Shown piece after piece: positions 20,289 to 29,880 of a stretch of 44,594 nt of DNA. Location: the NCBI GenBank assembly GCA_902517245.1, contig CABYBK010000006.1, positions 1-44,594 on the forward strand, given 5' to 3'. The stretch's first letter is position 1; each line of letters starts with the position of its first letter. A program made the translations under genes and the position numbers. A model generated the notes under the pieces. That model was given only the letters and a program-made list of their open reading frames with translations, did not search any database and was not told the DNA's origin. The DNA comes from an uncultured Bacteroidota bacterium (GTDB taxonomy: Bacteria > Bacteroidota > Bacteroidia > Flavobacteriales > Flavobacteriaceae).

Positions 20289-20662
20289 AAAGTTTTTTTT
20301 ATGTATTTATCGGAGGAGGTTTAGGAAGTATTTTCCGTTTTGCCATATCAAAGTTAATATCTGTTACCAAAGGGGGGGTTCCGTGGCCAACCATTTTTGC
20401 AAATCTTACAGGGTGCTTCCTTATTGGATTATTATTAGGTTGGGTAATTAAAAATAATGGTGAAAAATCAGAATTATATTTCCTCTTGATCGTAGGATTT
20501 TGCGGGGGTTTAACTACTTTTTCTACTTTCTCCAATGAAGGTCTTTTGTTTCTGAAATCAGCTGACTACTCAAACTTTTTAATTTATTTAGTGACCAGTG
20601 TTGTTGGGGGTATTACACTTGTAGGTCTTGGATATTATATTTTTCGATTAGTAAATTCCTAA
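20285..20662 (+). CDS. crcB: Fluoride exporter CrcB/Fluc
   Basis: GGGLGSIFRFAIS, WPTIFANLTGCFLIGLLLG, GFCGGLTTFSTFSNE. Confidence 0.95.
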   Translation: MKSFFYVFIGGGLGSIFRFAISKLISVTKGGVPWPTIFANLTGCFLIGLLLGWVIKNNGEKSELYFLLIVGFCGGLTTFSTFSNEGLLFLKSADYSNFLIYLVTSVVGGITLVGLGYYIFRLVNS

Positions 20663-20713
20663 TAAATCTCTTTTTTTAAATAATCCTCAATTTTGAATAT
20701 TTATTTTTATTAT

Positions 20714-20736
20714 ACCCTAAATTTTTAGGGGTTAAA
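20714..20736. promoter_or_regulatory. Candidate nitrogen operator, element 1 (CCCTA-N6-TAGGGGTTAA)
   Basis: Perfect palindrome CCCTAAA-TT-TTTAGGG at 20715-20730; the same CCCTA-N6-TAGGG geometry occurs at 33387-33402 upstream of glutamine synthetase. Confidence 0.6.
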
Positions 20737-20778
20737 ATTTTATTAATCCTAATTTTTGAAATTACAACCCCTTTTTTA

Positions 20779-20809
20779 TTGGGGGTATTTTTTTTATAAT
20801 ATATGTTTG
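20779..20809 (+). promoter_or_regulatory. Predicted Bacteroidetes promoter with embedded GGGGGT element 2
   Basis: TTG at 20779-20781, -7 box TATGTTTG at 20802-20809 (TAnnTTTG consensus), GGGGGT at 20781-20786. Confidence 0.55.
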
Positions 20810-20836
20810 CGAAAAATTAATCACTAACATATTATT

Positions 20837-21859
20837 ATGAAAAAATCAAATAAATTTTTTACGCGAGTGTTTATATGCACAATGATGACATTTACCGCTA
20901 TAAATGCCCAAGATACCGATGATAGTGTGCCACAGCCAACTTTTAATTTTAGTGGAACTGTTGACACTTATTTTAGAAGTAGTTTTACTGAAGATCCTGT
21001 TGCACCTGGCACTTCTTTTGCAAACCTTAATGGATTTTCACTAGGAATGGCAAACTTCATCGTTTCATACGAGGGAGAAAAATCAGGATTTGTAGCTGAT
21101 GTAGTTTTTGGTCCTAGAGGTTCTGATGCAGTATTTGGATCTGTTGGAAACTCTTCTGAGATGGTAAACCAATTATATGCATATTACAATATCGCAGAGG
21201 GTGTTACTATAACACTTGGTAACTTTAATACCTTTTTAGGTTATGAAGTTATTTCACCAGCTGCTAACTTTAATTATTCTACATCTTATATGTTTTCATA
21301 TGGTCCGTTCTCTCACACAGGAGCTAAAGTTGATTTCTCAATTTCTGAAGATGTATCCTTAATGATTGGTGTGTTTAATCAAACCGATCAAACTGAGGCT
21401 AACTATGACAGATATACAGCCTTTGGTGCTCAGCTAGGACTTTACGGTCAATATATTAACCTATTGGCGGGTGATGAGTACTTCCAGCTTGATTATACTG
21501 GAGGATTTGACTTATCTGATAGTTTCTTTTTAGGAATTAATGCTACAACAGCAACTTTAGCTGGAGATACTGGATTTGCTGGTATTGCTTTATACCCTCA
21601 ATTAACAACAAGTGATAGTTTTGCTATCGGTTTACGTGGAGAATTTTTCTCTGAAACAGACGGCTTTGGCGCATTAGTTTCAGACGGAGATGCTGATAAC
21701 TTTTCTCTTACTCTAACAGGAAGTTTTACTTCTGGAAACTTTATGTTTAAACCTGAATTAAGGTTAGACTCAGCATCCTCTGAAATATTTGCTATTTCTC
21801 CTACTGAAACATCTGAAAGGCTTACTTCGTTTGTTATGGCTATGATTTATACATTTTAA
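20837..21859 (+). CDS. Outer membrane beta-barrel (putative porin) co-located with glnK-amtB
   Basis: Signal peptide ending INAQ; FNFSGTVDTYFRSSF; alternating amphipathic strands; C-terminal aromatic (MIYTF). Confidence 0.88.
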   Translation: MKKSNKFFTRVFICTMMTFTAINAQDTDDSVPQPTFNFSGTVDTYFRSSFTEDPVAPGTSFANLNGFSLGMANFIVSYEGEKSGFVADVVFGPRGSDAVFGSVGNSSEMVNQLYAYYNIAEGVTITLGNFNTFLGYEVISPAANFNYSTSYMFSYGPFSHTGAKVDFSISEDVSLMIGVFNQTDQTEANYDRYTAFGAQLGLYGQYINLLAGDEYFQLDYTGGFDLSDSFFLGINATTATLAGDTGFAGIALYPQLTTSDSFAIGLRGEFFSETDGFGALVSDGDADNFSLTLTGSFTSGNFMFKPELRLDSASSEIFAISPTETSERLTSFVMAMIYTF

Positions 21860-21877
21860 CAACAAAATAAATAAAAA

Positions 21878-22216
21878 ATGAAAAAAATTGAGGCAATAAT
21901 TCGAAAGTCAAAGTTTGACGATGTTAAAAAGTCCCTGCATAATGTTGAAGTAAATTTTTTCAGCTATTGGGATGTAACTGGAGTTGGAAATGAAAAACAG
22001 GGACACGTATATCGTGGTATCAGTTACAGCACCTCCGAAATTCAAAGACGTTTTTTGTCTATCGTAGTAAATGACGATTTTGTTCAACCTACAATAGATG
22101 CCATTATAAATTCTGCTGCAACTGACAAGGTGGGTGATGGTAAAATTTTCATCACCACTGTAGATGAAGCCTATCGAATTAGGACGGGCGAAAAAGGAGG
22201 AAATTCACTTAATTAA
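21878..22216 (+). CDS. glnK: P-II family nitrogen regulatory protein
   Basis: MKKIEAIIRKSKFDDVKKSL, T-loop-like GNEKQGHVYRGISY, GDGKIFITTVDEAYRIRTGEKG. Confidence 0.95.
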   Translation: MKKIEAIIRKSKFDDVKKSLHNVEVNFFSYWDVTGVGNEKQGHVYRGISYSTSEIQRRFLSIVVNDDFVQPTIDAIINSAATDKVGDGKIFITTVDEAYRIRTGEKGGNSLN

Positions 22217-22236
22217 AAATATAAAAATCAAAAATT

Positions 22237-23478
22237 ATGGAAAGTACTGCACTTTTTACTGCTAATAATGTATGGATGATGATCTGTACAGCACTTGTAT
22301 TTTTTATGCATTTAGGCTTCTCTTTTTTAGAGATTGGTCTTACACGTCAGAAGAATACAGTAAACATTTTATTTAAAAATTTCTTTGTTATCACCGCAGG
22401 GTTATTACTTTATGCTATAGGTGGTTTTAACTTAATGTATCCTGGATTTGAAGAAGGAGCTACTGGCTTTTTTAAATTTGCAGGATTTGGGATTGAGCCT
22501 CCAGAAGGGGGCATGACTTCTGCCTATGCTGATGGAGGTTACACCTGGTGGACCGATTTTCTTTTTCAAGGCATGTTTGCTGCCACTGCAGCAACAATAG
22601 TTTCAGGTGCTGTAGCTGAGAGAATTAAATTGAATAGCTTTATGCTTTTCACTATTGTATATGTTGGATTAGTATATCCAATTATAGGATCATGGAAATG
22701 GGGTGGTGGATTTTTAGATCAGTGGGGTTTTTACGATTTTGCAGGGTCTACCCTAGTTCATTCTGTAGGTGGATGGGCTGCACTAATTGCTGTATATTTT
22801 TTAGGAGCTCGAGTAGGTAAGTTTGGTTCTGATGGAAAACCTAAAGCAATTCCAGGACATAACATTCCGGTTGCTGCTGCTGGAGTATTAATACTTTGGT
22901 TAGGGTGGTTTGGATTTAATGGTGGCTCTGTATTATCTGCTGATCCTGAATTAACTTCTTTAACATTAGTAACAACTTGTCTTGCTGCAGCTGCTGGCGG
23001 AATAGCTTCAAGCATTGTTTCTAATATTTTATACAAAAATTTTGACTTAACTATGTTTATGAATGGCGTCTTGGGGGGGCTTGTTGGGATCACGGCTGGT
23101 GCTGATCTTATGAGTCCTATGGACGCCATATTTATTGGAATTATTGCTGGGGCTATTATTGTTTTTGGTGTTTCTCTGATAGACAGACTAAAGCTAGATG
23201 ACCCAGTTGGTGCAATTGCAGTCCATTTAATATGTGGAATTTGGGGAACATTAGCGGTAGGTGTTTTCGGAGATATGGCTGGAATAGATCAATTTATAAT
23301 CCAGTTAATTGGTGTGGGTATAGTTGGCGCGTTTTCAGTTATTACTTCTTTTATTATAATTATTACTATTAAAAAAACCATTGGTCTTCGTGTTGAAAAT
23401 GAGGAAGAAATAAAAGGTCTCGATCTGGCTGAACATGGAATGGATGCGTATGCAGATTTCCGATTAAACCAGCATTAA
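22237..23478 (+). CDS. amtB: Ammonium transporter
   Basis: GFSFLEIGLTRQKNTVNILFKN, STLVHSVGGWAALIA, GWFGFNGGS, HLICGIWGTLAVGVF. Confidence 0.97.
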   Translation: MESTALFTANNVWMMICTALVFFMHLGFSFLEIGLTRQKNTVNILFKNFFVITAGLLLYAIGGFNLMYPGFEEGATGFFKFAGFGIEPPEGGMTSAYADGGYTWWTDFLFQGMFAATAATIVSGAVAERIKLNSFMLFTIVYVGLVYPIIGSWKWGGGFLDQWGFYDFAGSTLVHSVGGWAALIAVYFLGARVGKFGSDGKPKAIPGHNIPVAAAGVLILWLGWFGFNGGSVLSADPELTSLTLVTTCLAAAAGGIASSIVSNILYKNFDLTMFMNGVLGGLVGITAGADLMSPMDAIFIGIIAGAIIVFGVSLIDRLKLDDPVGAIAVHLICGIWGTLAVGVFGDMAGIDQFIIQLIGVGIVGAFSVITSFIIIITIKKTIGLRVENEEEIKGLDLAEHGMDAYADFRLNQH

Positions 23479-23514
23479 TTAAATTTATACTCAATATTGA
23501 TTTATAAGAATGTT

Positions 23515-23543
23515 ATCTCCCGCAAACGCGGGAGATTTTTTTT
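23515..23543 (+). terminator. Intrinsic terminator after amtB
   Basis: Perfect 9-bp stem ATCTCCCGC-AAAC-GCGGGAGAT followed by a T tract. Confidence 0.93.
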
Positions 23544-23568
23544 AGCTATTTTTGATTAAAATTTTTTT

Positions 23569-25131
23569 ATGCGCTTTGCTATTTGCCTTCTAATTCTTAC
23601 TATTTCATCAACTTTATTTGCACAAAACAAAAGTAATTCAACAACTGAAGGGCCCTATAATCAATTAATTATTCGTGGAGCAACACTGATTAATGGAAAT
23701 GGTGCCCCACCGATTAGCCCAGTTGATATTACCGTAGAAAACGATAAAATTACAGGAATAAGTGTTGTAGGATATCCTGGAGTTCCAATAAATAATAGTA
23801 AAAGACCTCAATTAAAAGTTGGAGGTCAAGAAATCGATGCAACTGGAATGTATGTTTTGCCAGGATTTATTGACATGCACGGACACATTGGGGGTGTTTC
23901 TCAAGGAGCAGATTGGGAGTATGTATTTAAGCTTTGGCTTGCTCACGGAGTTACAACTGTCCGTGAACCTAGTGGTCGTGGAGTAGAATACGCAGTTAAC
24001 TTAAAAAAGCGAAGTGCTAAAAATGAAATTATTGCTCCTAGAATCCTAGCTTACACTGGTTTTGGTCAGGGTAGCAAAAAACCCATAACAAGTGAAGAGC
24101 AAGCACGTGAATGGGTTCGACAAAATGCAAAGAATGGTGCAGATGGAATTAAATTTTTTGGTGCTGAGCCCCATGTAATGACTGCAGCATTAGATGAAAA
24201 TAAAAAATTAGGTTTACGTTCCGCATGTCATCATGCTCAAATGAGTGTTGCTAGGTGGAATGCTTTACATTCTGCTCGCGCTGGTTTAACAACATTGGAA
24301 CACTGGTATGGTCTACCTGAAGCTCTATTTGAAGATCGTACAGTTCAAAATTATCCACTTGACTATAATTATCAAAATGAACAACATCGTTTTGGAGAAG
24401 CTGGAAGACTTTGGAAACAAGCTGCAAAACCATATTCAGATCATTGGAATAGTGTAATGAATGAGATGATTGATTTGGATTTCACAATGGTTCCAACATT
24501 TAATATATATGAAGCCAGCAGAGATCTTCATAGGGCAAGAAGAGCTGAATGGCACGAGGATTATACTTTACCTTCACTTTGGCGTTTTTATCAGCCAAGT
24601 AAAATTTCTCATGGTTCTTATTGGCATTTTTGGGGTACTGAAGAAGAGGTAGCATGGAAAGAAAACTTTAAACTATGGATGATATTTGTAAATGAATATA
24701 AAAATAGAGGTGGAAGAGTAGCTACGGGTTCTGATTCTGGCTTTATTTTTCAACTATATGGATTTGCCTATATCCGGGAGATGGAAATGTTAAGAGAAGC
24801 AGGTTTTCATCCTTTGGAAATAATCCGCTCAGCTACCTTAAATGGTGCCGAAGCACTTGGAATAGACAATGAAACCGGATCAATCGAAATAGGAAAAAGT
24901 GCTGATTTTGTAATTGTTGAAGAGAATCCACTTAAAAATTTCAAAGTTCTTTATGGAACTGGCGCAATCAAGCTTACAGAAGACAATAAAGTTACACGAG
25001 TCGGTGGTGTAAAGTATACAATTCGTCAAGGAGTGATATATGATGCTAAAAAACTTCTTTTGGAAGTGAAGCAAATGGTTGATAAGGCTAAAAAAGAAGA
25101 GATGTTTAAAATTTCACAACCTGGAAAATAA
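23569..25131 (+). CDS. Secreted amidohydrolase-family protein
   Basis: Signal peptide; GMYVLPGFIDMHGHIGG; SACHHAQ; ATGSDSGF; ATLNGAEALGIDNETGSIEIGKSADFVIVEENPL. Confidence 0.93.
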   Translation: MRFAICLLILTISSTLFAQNKSNSTTEGPYNQLIIRGATLINGNGAPPISPVDITVENDKITGISVVGYPGVPINNSKRPQLKVGGQEIDATGMYVLPGFIDMHGHIGGVSQGADWEYVFKLWLAHGVTTVREPSGRGVEYAVNLKKRSAKNEIIAPRILAYTGFGQGSKKPITSEEQAREWVRQNAKNGADGIKFFGAEPHVMTAALDENKKLGLRSACHHAQMSVARWNALHSARAGLTTLEHWYGLPEALFEDRTVQNYPLDYNYQNEQHRFGEAGRLWKQAAKPYSDHWNSVMNEMIDLDFTMVPTFNIYEASRDLHRARRAEWHEDYTLPSLWRFYQPSKISHGSYWHFWGTEEEVAWKENFKLWMIFVNEYKNRGGRVATGSDSGFIFQLYGFAYIREMEMLREAGFHPLEIIRSATLNGAEALGIDNETGSIEIGKSADFVIVEENPLKNFKVLYGTGAIKLTEDNKVTRVGGVKYTIRQGVIYDAKKLLLEVKQMVDKAKKEEMFKISQPGK

Positions 25132-25139
25132 AAAGAATT

Positions 25140-25994
25140 TTGAAAAAACTTACATTATTAATGTACTGCCCCGATCAAAAGGGAATAATAGCTGACGTAA
25201 CACAATTCATTCATAAAAACAATGGAAACATTATTTACATAGACCAATATGTAGATCGAGTCCATAAAAGTTTTTTTATGCGTGTTGTAATAGAAAGTGA
25301 ATTCAAAAAAAGTTCATTCGATGATTTTAAATACTCCTTTAACACAGAAATAGGAGAACACTATTCTCTAAAATGTTCATTTTATTTAGCTGAAAACTTA
25401 CCAAATATGGCTGTATTTGTATCAAAATATGATCACTGTTTATATGATATATTATCACAACAACGTTCTGGTAAATTAGCATGTAAAATACCATTCATAT
25501 TGAGTAATCACGAAGATTTAAGTTTCATTGCAAAACAATTTGATGTTCCCTTTTACTATATTCCTGTAGAAAAGAATGATAAGGATGAAGCAGAAAAAAA
25601 ACAGCTAAAATTATTAAAGTCACACAAAGTTGATTGTATTGTTCTAGCAAGATATATGCAGATTTTATCTAGTAAACTTTTGGATGCATATCCAAATCGA
25701 ATAATTAATATACATCATTCTTTTTTGCCCGCTTTTCCTGGCGCAAAACCATATCACTCAGCTTTTGAGCGAGGAGTTAAAATCATAGGTGCTACTAGTC
25801 ACTATGTAACTGAAGAACTCGATGCTGGTCCAATAATTGAACAAGATATAGTAAGAGTAACACATGAACACGAGGTAGATGATTTCATATTAAAGGGTCA
25901 AGATTTAGAAAGGATTGTGTTATTACGTGCCCTAAAATATCACTGTGATAGGAAAATTATGGTATATAACAACAAAACTGTAATCTTTAATTAG
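25140..25994 (+). CDS. purU: Formyltetrahydrofolate deformylase
   Basis: CPDQKGIIADVTQFI ACT domain; LARYMQILSSKLLDAYPNRIINIHHSFLPAFPGAKPYHSAFERGVKIIGATSHYVTEELDAGPIIEQ. TTG start. Confidence 0.95.
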   Translation: MKKLTLLMYCPDQKGIIADVTQFIHKNNGNIIYIDQYVDRVHKSFFMRVVIESEFKKSSFDDFKYSFNTEIGEHYSLKCSFYLAENLPNMAVFVSKYDHCLYDILSQQRSGKLACKIPFILSNHEDLSFIAKQFDVPFYYIPVEKNDKDEAEKKQLKLLKSHKVDCIVLARYMQILSSKLLDAYPNRIINIHHSFLPAFPGAKPYHSAFERGVKIIGATSHYVTEELDAGPIIEQDIVRVTHEHEVDDFILKGQDLERIVLLRALKYHCDRKIMVYNNKTVIFN

Positions 25995-26764
25995 TCCTCC
26001 AAAAGATGGGACAGTAGAGAATTATTAAATTGATCAGACTTATCAATGTTTACGACATGCCCAGAACCGGCTATAGTGACTAGAGATGAGGATTTATGAT
26101 TGTTAACAATTTTTTTTACAAAAGGTAAAAACATATAATCTTGCTCACCCATTAAATATAATATAGGTGTTTTGAATTCAAGTGCTCTAATTTTTTCTAA
26201 TAAAGGTAAAATAGAGTTAGTTAATTTATACCATCGTTTAAATTCTTTTTGAGAAAGTTTTTTAGCCTCGTTAATGAAATATGCCCTAGATTTTCTATGA
26301 TTTTTGTAAGGCATAATTACATAAGCAAAAAAGGTATAAATCCAGATAAATGGAAGAATACTTTGTGTTAGTTTTCCCAAAAACATTAAAAGTCTGGATT
26401 GTAAATTTAGATTCAATATAGCGCCTCCTAGACATATTTTCTCAACCCTATTTTGATGGTTAAAAAGCATGTATTGTATTAAAATACTTCCTAAAGATAT
26501 ACCTACAAAATGTGACTTTTCAATTTTATTATAATCCAAAACCTCGATAACATCATTTATGATTTGGTCAAAATTATATTGAACCTCATCTGGAGGTGCT
26601 TTTGATTTACCGTGACCTCTTAAATCAATCAATAACACATTGAAATATTTCTTAAAAAAACGAACCTGATTAAACCATATGGAGGAGCTACCTCCAGCAC
26701 CATGAATAAATGTAATCCACTTTTCAGATTTATTTACTGAAGGATAAATAACATAATGAAGCAT
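25991..26764 (-). CDS. Alpha/beta-fold hydrolase
   Basis: TFIHGAGGSSSIWF, LLIDLRGHGKSKAP, HFVGISLGS nucleophile elbow, GSGHVVNIDK. Confidence 0.93.
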   Translation of the reverse strand: MLHYVIYPSVNKSEKWITFIHGAGGSSSIWFNQVRFFKKYFNVLLIDLRGHGKSKAPPDEVQYNFDQIINDVIEVLDYNKIEKSHFVGISLGSILIQYMLFNHQNRVEKICLGGAILNLNLQSRLLMFLGKLTQSILPFIWIYTFFAYVIMPYKNHRKSRAYFINEAKKLSQKEFKRWYKLTNSILPLLEKIRALEFKTPILYLMGEQDYMFLPFVKKIVNNHKSSSLVTIAGSGHVVNIDKSDQFNNSLLSHLLED

Positions 26765-27591
26765 TAGATTAGACCTTTCGATTTTAGTAGTATTTGCATT
26801 TCCTTCTGCAACTTTTCTGCTTGGTATGCAGCTGCATCGGCAAAATCATTTTTTTGAGAAGCATAAATAATTCCCCTTGATGAATTTACTAATAAACCAC
26901 ATTGACTGTTCATTCCATTATCAGCAACTTCAGTGAGACTACCACCCTGGACCCCTACTCCAGGTACAAGCAAAAAAGAATTAGGAACTAATTTTCGAAT
27001 AGACAAAAAAGCTTCCGCTTTTGTTGCGCCGACTACATACATAAGCCGCTCCGAATTTTTCCAATTTAAGCTGGTTTTTATTACTTTTTCATACATAGGC
27101 TGTTGATTTTCTTTGGTATATTGAAAATCATCAGCACTTTTATTTGAGGTTAAAGCTAATAGTATTGCAAACTTATCTTTAAATCTCAAAAAAGGTTCAA
27201 CAGCCTCTCGACCCATGTAGGGAGCTACAGTTACAGAATCAACGCAATATGTTTTAAAAAAGGCGTTCGCATATCTATTGGCTGTATTTCCTATATCACC
27301 CCTTTTCGCATCTGCAATAGTAAAATGGTCAGGATAGTTAGTGTTTAAATAATCAATTACTTTTTCAAAAGCACTCCAGCCTTTTGGACCGTATGATTCA
27401 AAAAAAGCTAAATTAGGTTTATAGGCAACTGTAAAATTGTGGGTGGAATCTATAATAGCTTTTGCAAAAGAAAAAACTGGATCTTCTTCTTTAAGTAAAT
27501 AAGGAGGTATTTTTTCCAAATCTATATCTAAACCTACGCAAAGAAAGGAAGCCTTGGCTTTAATTTGTTCAAAAAGAAATGTATTGGTCAT
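26764..27591 (-). CDS. pyrF: Orotidine-5'-phosphate decarboxylase
   Basis: [55 protein letters not shown]. Confidence 0.96.
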   Translation of the reverse strand: MTNTFLFEQIKAKASFLCVGLDIDLEKIPPYLLKEEDPVFSFAKAIIDSTHNFTVAYKPNLAFFESYGPKGWSAFEKVIDYLNTNYPDHFTIADAKRGDIGNTANRYANAFFKTYCVDSVTVAPYMGREAVEPFLRFKDKFAILLALTSNKSADDFQYTKENQQPMYEKVIKTSLNWKNSERLMYVVGATKAEAFLSIRKLVPNSFLLVPGVGVQGGSLTEVADNGMNSQCGLLVNSSRGIIYASQKNDFADAAAYQAEKLQKEMQILLKSKGLI

Positions 27592-28664
27592 AGTACTTCT
27601 CCAGCTTCTTTTAATTTCTCTGTATTCTGGTACAACTTTAGTTCATCAATAATTTTTTGAATATCGCCATTTATAAAATTAGGAAGGTCATAAAGGGTAA
27701 TTCCTATTCGATGATCAGTCACTCTTCCTTGTGGATAATTATAAGTTCGAATCTTTGCAGACCTATCACCTGAGGAAACGAGAGAATTTCTCTTTTCAGC
27801 ATCAGAAGCTAGTTTTTTAGAAAGCTCTAGTTCATATAACCTGGATCGGAGTACTTTTAGGGCCTTGTCCTTGTTTTTATGCTGTGATTTTTGATCTTGG
27901 CATTGTGCAACGATACCAGTAGGTTCATGAGTAAGACGGACAGCCGAATAAGTTGTATTAACAGATTGCCCACCTGGTCCTGAGGAACAGAAATAATCAA
28001 TTCTAACTTCATTCATATCAATTTCCACATCAAATTCTTCCGCCTCAGGTAGAACCATAACAGTAGATGCTGATGTATGAACTCGACCTTGAGTTTCAGT
28101 TTGAGGAACACGTTGAACTCGATGAACTCCAGATTCATATTTCAAAGTTCCATAGACATCTTCACCGGACACTTCAAATATTATTTCTTTGAATCCACCT
28201 GATGTTCCATCACTAGAATCGACAAAGCTAACATTCCAGTTTTTAGACTGACAGTATTTAGTATACATCCGGTATAGATCTCCTGCAAAAATACTTGCCT
28301 CATCTCCACCAGTACCAGCTCGAATTTCAATCACAACATTTTTAGCATCTTCAGGATCTTTGGGTATTAGTAAAAATTTAATTTCCTCTTCTAATTCTGG
28401 GAGTTGATCCTTTAAGGATTCAACTTCCATTTTAGCCATAGAAATCATTTCACTATCTACTTCATTTTTAATCAAAAGTTCAGCTTCATTTAGGTTAGAA
28501 AGCAAAGTATTATATACTTTGATTTTTTCTACCATTACTGAAAGGTCTTTATATTCTTTATTAAGTTTAATGTACCTTTTTTGATCTGAAATTATATTTG
28601 GTTGAATAATAAGATCAGATACCTCGTCGAACCTTTGTTGAATTATTTGTAATTTTTCTATCAT
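27588..28664 (-). CDS. prfA: Peptide chain release factor 1
   Basis: [42 protein letters not shown] (GGQ), [12 protein letters not shown]. Confidence 0.97.
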   Translation of the reverse strand: MIEKLQIIQQRFDEVSDLIIQPNIISDQKRYIKLNKEYKDLSVMVEKIKVYNTLLSNLNEAELLIKNEVDSEMISMAKMEVESLKDQLPELEEEIKFLLIPKDPEDAKNVVIEIRAGTGGDEASIFAGDLYRMYTKYCQSKNWNVSFVDSSDGTSGGFKEIIFEVSGEDVYGTLKYESGVHRVQRVPQTETQGRVHTSASTVMVLPEAEEFDVEIDMNEVRIDYFCSSGPGGQSVNTTYSAVRLTHEPTGIVAQCQDQKSQHKNKDKALKVLRSRLYELELSKKLASDAEKRNSLVSSGDRSAKIRTYNYPQGRVTDHRIGITLYDLPNFINGDIQKIIDELKLYQNTEKLKEAGEVL

Positions 28665-28709
28665 TAGATTACAAATTTACAAATTGTAAGAGTATTTTAA
28701 ACTTGATCT

Positions 28710-29249
28710 CTACTTTAAGACGATCGAATAATCAATATCAAGCAAATTTTCCATTTTTACAGATAAAAATGATGGTAATTTTATTCCAAAATCGGTAGGA
28801 ACAAGTTTAAAGTTTCCTGTTATTTTCCAAATTTCATTTTTTGTGTTCAAGTTTCCCAATAATTCTTTCTCTATTTTAATTCCATGAAAATTGAAAGTGC
28901 CTTTTAAATTAACTTTATCCTCAACTATATTGATAGATTGTGAATAAAATCTTATTTCAGGATATTTAAGTGCTTCAAGGACCTCAAGAGAATGAGCATC
29001 TCTACCCGGGTTTCCACTGTCAAAATCCCTTACATAAATTAAAATAGCTATTTTCTCAATTTTATTACTTTTTGGATTGAGAATTGCAATTCCATTTACA
29101 TTATTATTAATTCCCTCCCAAGAATGTAGCAAATGATCACCTTTATATTTTACTGATGACTCTTCTGCCTGAATTTTTAATTGAATGTCTTGTGCAAAAT
29201 TAAATTTGAGACAAAAAATTAATGCCAAAAATGATAATTTTATTTTCAT
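28710..29249 (-). CDS. YceI-family secreted protein
   Basis: Signal peptide plus YceI-like lipocalin-fold pattern (SSVKYKGDHLLHSWEG..., VNLKGTFNFHGI). Confidence 0.8.
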   Translation of the reverse strand: MKIKLSFLALIFCLKFNFAQDIQLKIQAEESSVKYKGDHLLHSWEGINNNVNGIAILNPKSNKIEKIAILIYVRDFDSGNPGRDAHSLEVLEALKYPEIRFYSQSINIVEDKVNLKGTFNFHGIKIEKELLGNLNTKNEIWKITGNFKLVPTDFGIKLPSFLSVKMENLLDIDYSIVLK

Positions 29250-29869
29250 TAGTTAAATTTAAATACTAACATAGCTGCTGCGAAACTTCCAACAGCAGTG
29301 TAAGCTGAGTATTTATGAATTTTTTTATTTCGATTTTTAAAAATACCTGTCATCACCATAGCTGAAAAATGAATCGAAGCTAAATATTTGTGAGCTTTAA
29401 TTGAATTTAAACCTTTATATTTTTTATTGATTAATGGAGGGGGCGAAAATAAAGATAAACCAGCGCCAGTAAAATAACTTAGAGTAGTAAGATTTCCAAC
29501 AGTTTTATGGGTCCTGTATAGACCTTCCTCCCAGTTATTATAAAGTTTACCCCCTAAAAATCCCTGAGTTACCATTCCAGCCAACGTTAAATAGCCAATT
29601 ATTTGATGTACTTTCAACATTGATCGTCTTAATTTTAGTTCTTTTTCTCGTTGCTCAGTATTAAGAGGGGATATTCCAGTTATTCGAAACAATCCGTTCT
29701 CTCCCCAAAGAAACCTTTGTGTAAAAATCATTCTCTCAGGTAAGAGAGATTCATCACTTTTAATATCCTGTCTTATCGAGCTGAATAAATCCTCACTTTG
29801 CGCTAAAAGGCAAAAAGGAGTGGATAGTAGAGATAAATGGAAAAGTGTTATTGATATTTTCTTTTTCAA
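29249..29869 (-). CDS. Hypothetical membrane protein (cytochrome b561-like architecture possible)
   Basis: Signal peptide, several TM segments with spaced His (KVHQIIGYL, RTHKTVGNL, KAHKYLASIHFSAMV); 1-nt overlap with the YceI gene. Confidence 0.7.
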   Translation of the reverse strand: MKKKISITLFHLSLLSTPFCLLAQSEDLFSSIRQDIKSDESLLPERMIFTQRFLWGENGLFRITGISPLNTEQREKELKLRRSMLKVHQIIGYLTLAGMVTQGFLGGKLYNNWEEGLYRTHKTVGNLTTLSYFTGAGLSLFSPPPLINKKYKGLNSIKAHKYLASIHFSAMVMTGIFKNRNKKIHKYSAYTAVGSFAAAMLVFKFN

Positions 29870-29880
29870 TATTTTTTTAT

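Noticed and set aside
22758-23129. 123-aa minus ORF opposite amtB
   Set aside because: Shadow ORF of a confidently identified transporter.
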